The notes under the pieces were generated by a model that saw only the letters and a list, made by a program, of their open reading frames with translations, had not been told where the DNA came from and did no database searches. 64,000 nt of DNA. It comes from Flavobacterium sp. LC2016-23. GTDB lineage: Bacteria; Bacteroidota; Bacteroidia; Flavobacteriales; Flavobacteriaceae. Shown here one piece after another: positions 62,553 through 64,000 of this stretch. The position numbers were made by a program, and so were the translations under genes. Each line of letters starts with the position of its first letter. The stretch's first letter is position 1. Location of the stretch: NCBI RefSeq assembly GCF_009674775.1, contig NZ_WKKE01000028.1:16263-80262 (forward strand), given 5' to 3'.

Positions 62553-63909
62553 GAATAAGTTAGCGATTAATTCTACTTTGCTATTTGCTTTTATAGCAGG
62601 GCTTCTTATGGCCGGATCTTTTTTGCTGTTCAGAAGTCATATGAAGGACCTCTACTTTGATAATCTCGAAGATCATGCCATGACAACGGCACTTTTTTAT
62701 TTTGAAAAAGATGAGATCAAAGAAATTAACAGTGAACGTTACCGTCAGATTGAACTTCAGTATAACAAAATCAGCAACGAATCGATACGGGTTTATAATG
62801 CCAAAACCAAAAAACTTTTTGTAGAGGATAATATCGCTATTCCTTTAAGTGACTACTATTTAAAGGCAATCACTAAAAACAAAATGCTGACGTTTACGAT
62901 TAACGGCAGACAATTTGTTGGATTATTTTACAAGGACAATCAGGGCGATTTTATAATTGTGGTTTCAGGAATCGATCGTGCAGGTAATCGACAACTGGAC
63001 ATGCTGGGGCTTATGTTTATTTTGTTTTATGCGGCGGGTATTCCCTTAAATTATCTGTTAGGAACATTTTTAGCGCGACAGACCTTCCGCCCTTTTACAG
63101 AAGTTATTGCAAAAGTAAACACCATCACAACCGAAAATCTGTACTCGAGGTTAGAAGTACCGCAAACCAGCGACAAAGATGAAATTAAAGAATTGGTGAC
63201 TACTTTTAATTATCTTTTAGAAAGACTAGAAAGCGGCATCATGATTCAGAATAACTTTCTGAAAAATGCGTCACACGAATTAAAAACACCGCTAACCATT
63301 ATTATTGGCGACATTGATGTCGCGTTGCAGCAACCCAGGACAAACGAACAATATGAAGAAGTATTAAAATCACTTCGAAAAGATACTTTACATCTCAAAG
63401 CCACACTTGAGGGACTTTTGGTTTTATCCGGACTCGAGCTTTCGGAGCCACAACAAATGGAAACCATCAGGATAGACGAAATAGTATGGAATGTTCTCGA
63501 AAAGAAAGCTATTGAATATCCCGAATCTAAAGTTTTGGTAAACCTGGACGCGATTGCAGAACATGAAGATTTACTTTCTGTTCACGCCAATAAACACATG
63601 CTTTTTATTGCCTTGTATAATATTCTGGACAATGCCATAAAATTTTCATTTCCGGCGCACGTCACCGTTACTGCTCTTTCAAATGAAGGTAAACTGGTCA
63701 TCAAAATTACAGATCAGGGACCCGGAATCTCAGAACATGATCAGCAATCTATTTTTAACCTCTTTTACAGAAGCGATCATACACGCCATATTCAGGGACA
63801 GGGATTGGGACTTTTTATTACCATGCAGATTCTCAAACTTCATGATATCAATCTACGGGTAGATTCCGAACTCGGAAAAGGAACTTCCTTTTCTCTTGTA
63901 TTTCCTTAG
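62542..63909 (+). CDS. Membrane sensor histidine kinase with HAMP
   Basis: A 455-residue kinase. TM1 (about 10-30), a periplasmic domain of about 115 residues, TM2 (about 152-174), HAMP, HisKA with NASHELKTPLTII (His245) and HATPase with DQGPGISEHD and GQGLGLFIT are all intact. The layout resembles CusS/ArlS-type kinases of Bacteroidota. The signal is unknown, and neighbouring genes beyond the window would help. The last 90 bp of the window after its stop show no gene. Confidence 0.94.
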   Translation: MNLKNKLAINSTLLFAFIAGLLMAGSFLLFRSHMKDLYFDNLEDHAMTTALFYFEKDEIKEINSERYRQIELQYNKISNESIRVYNAKTKKLFVEDNIAIPLSDYYLKAITKNKMLTFTINGRQFVGLFYKDNQGDFIIVVSGIDRAGNRQLDMLGLMFILFYAAGIPLNYLLGTFLARQTFRPFTEVIAKVNTITTENLYSRLEVPQTSDKDEIKELVTTFNYLLERLESGIMIQNNFLKNASHELKTPLTIIIGDIDVALQQPRTNEQYEEVLKSLRKDTLHLKATLEGLLVLSGLELSEPQQMETIRIDEIVWNVLEKKAIEYPESKVLVNLDAIAEHEDLLSVHANKHMLFIALYNILDNAIKFSFPAHVTVTALSNEGKLVIKITDQGPGISEHDQQSIFNLFYRSDHTRHIQGQGLGLFITMQILKLHDINLRVDSELGKGTSFSLVFP

Positions 63910-64000
63910 AGAATCTGATATAAGATATAAGTTAACCATTTAAAAAGCGTTACATACAATTAAAAGAATTACTATGTTTTTTTATCTCTCGCAGATTTTG

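Overview
The window is an AT-rich chromosomal segment of a flavobacterium, very probably Flavobacterium (phylum Bacteroidota). The evidence is the gliding-motility pair gldF-gldG, a secreted protein with a type IX secretion (T9SS) C-terminal signal, promoters with the Bacteroidota -7 box TAnnTTTG, and dispersed Flavobacterium-style short repeats. I saw no rRNA, tRNA, CRISPR array or complete insertion sequence.

Region 1 (1-14.8 kb) is mostly housekeeping: a clipped S9 peptidase, a Cof-type HAD hydrolase, a DUF1801 protein, a PhoH ATPase, a SAM hydrolase-like protein, gldFG, dnaN, an FrnE-like DsbA protein, a membrane MutS-like ATPase, a universal stress protein and mnmE. Between dnaN and frnE there is a repeat-rich scar. 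It holds a nested palindrome and a decayed DUF4304-like gene lying between two copies of the frnE 5' end.

Region 2 (15-18.1 kb) holds three exported proteins, one with a T9SS tail and one tiny PID-CTERM-like protein.

Region 3 (18.2-35.6 kb) is a stress island: MgtC, DinD, a truncated PEP synthase, a FixL-like PAS kinase overlapping a receiver-Crp/Fnr fusion regulator, Hsp20, an ATP-cone/nuclease fusion, a beta-CASP RNase, a P-type cation ATPase, OsmC, a GSP17M-like protein, three BON proteins, a Usp and a LOG-family protein. Seven promoters in the island carry the FNR/FixK-type palindrome TGAT-N4-ATCA (one copy with a single mismatch). In all seven the palindrome centre is 29.5 bp from the first base of a -7-box-like element, which is the class II activator position near -41.5. 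The local REC-Crp protein has an FNR-type ETVSR recognition helix. The simplest reading is a compact oxygen or redox circuit (FixL, then a fused FixJ-FixK) that controls its own island. This is the most interesting system in the window.

Region 4 (36.1-56.6 kb, all minus strand) is an exopolysaccharide locus. It has a sigma-54 activator, a FIST sensor protein, a hybrid kinase and a lone receiver, followed by Wza-like, Wzz/Wzc-like (with a degenerate kinase domain), flippase, Wzy-like, four glycosyltransferases, an acyltransferase, a three-domain kinase/nucleotidyltransferase fusion and a WecA-like initiating transferase. Three of its internal transcription units are preceded by a TTTCC/GGAAA palindrome with a second half-site displaced exactly 19 bp. 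In two of the three the palindrome centre lies exactly 106 bp before the start codon.

Region 5 (57-64 kb) has a TrmH-family methyltransferase, CorA, an unusual large SAM methyltransferase, a three-copy 34-bp palindromic repeat array, a secreted hypothetical protein, a decayed gene remnant and an OmpR-type two-component pair.
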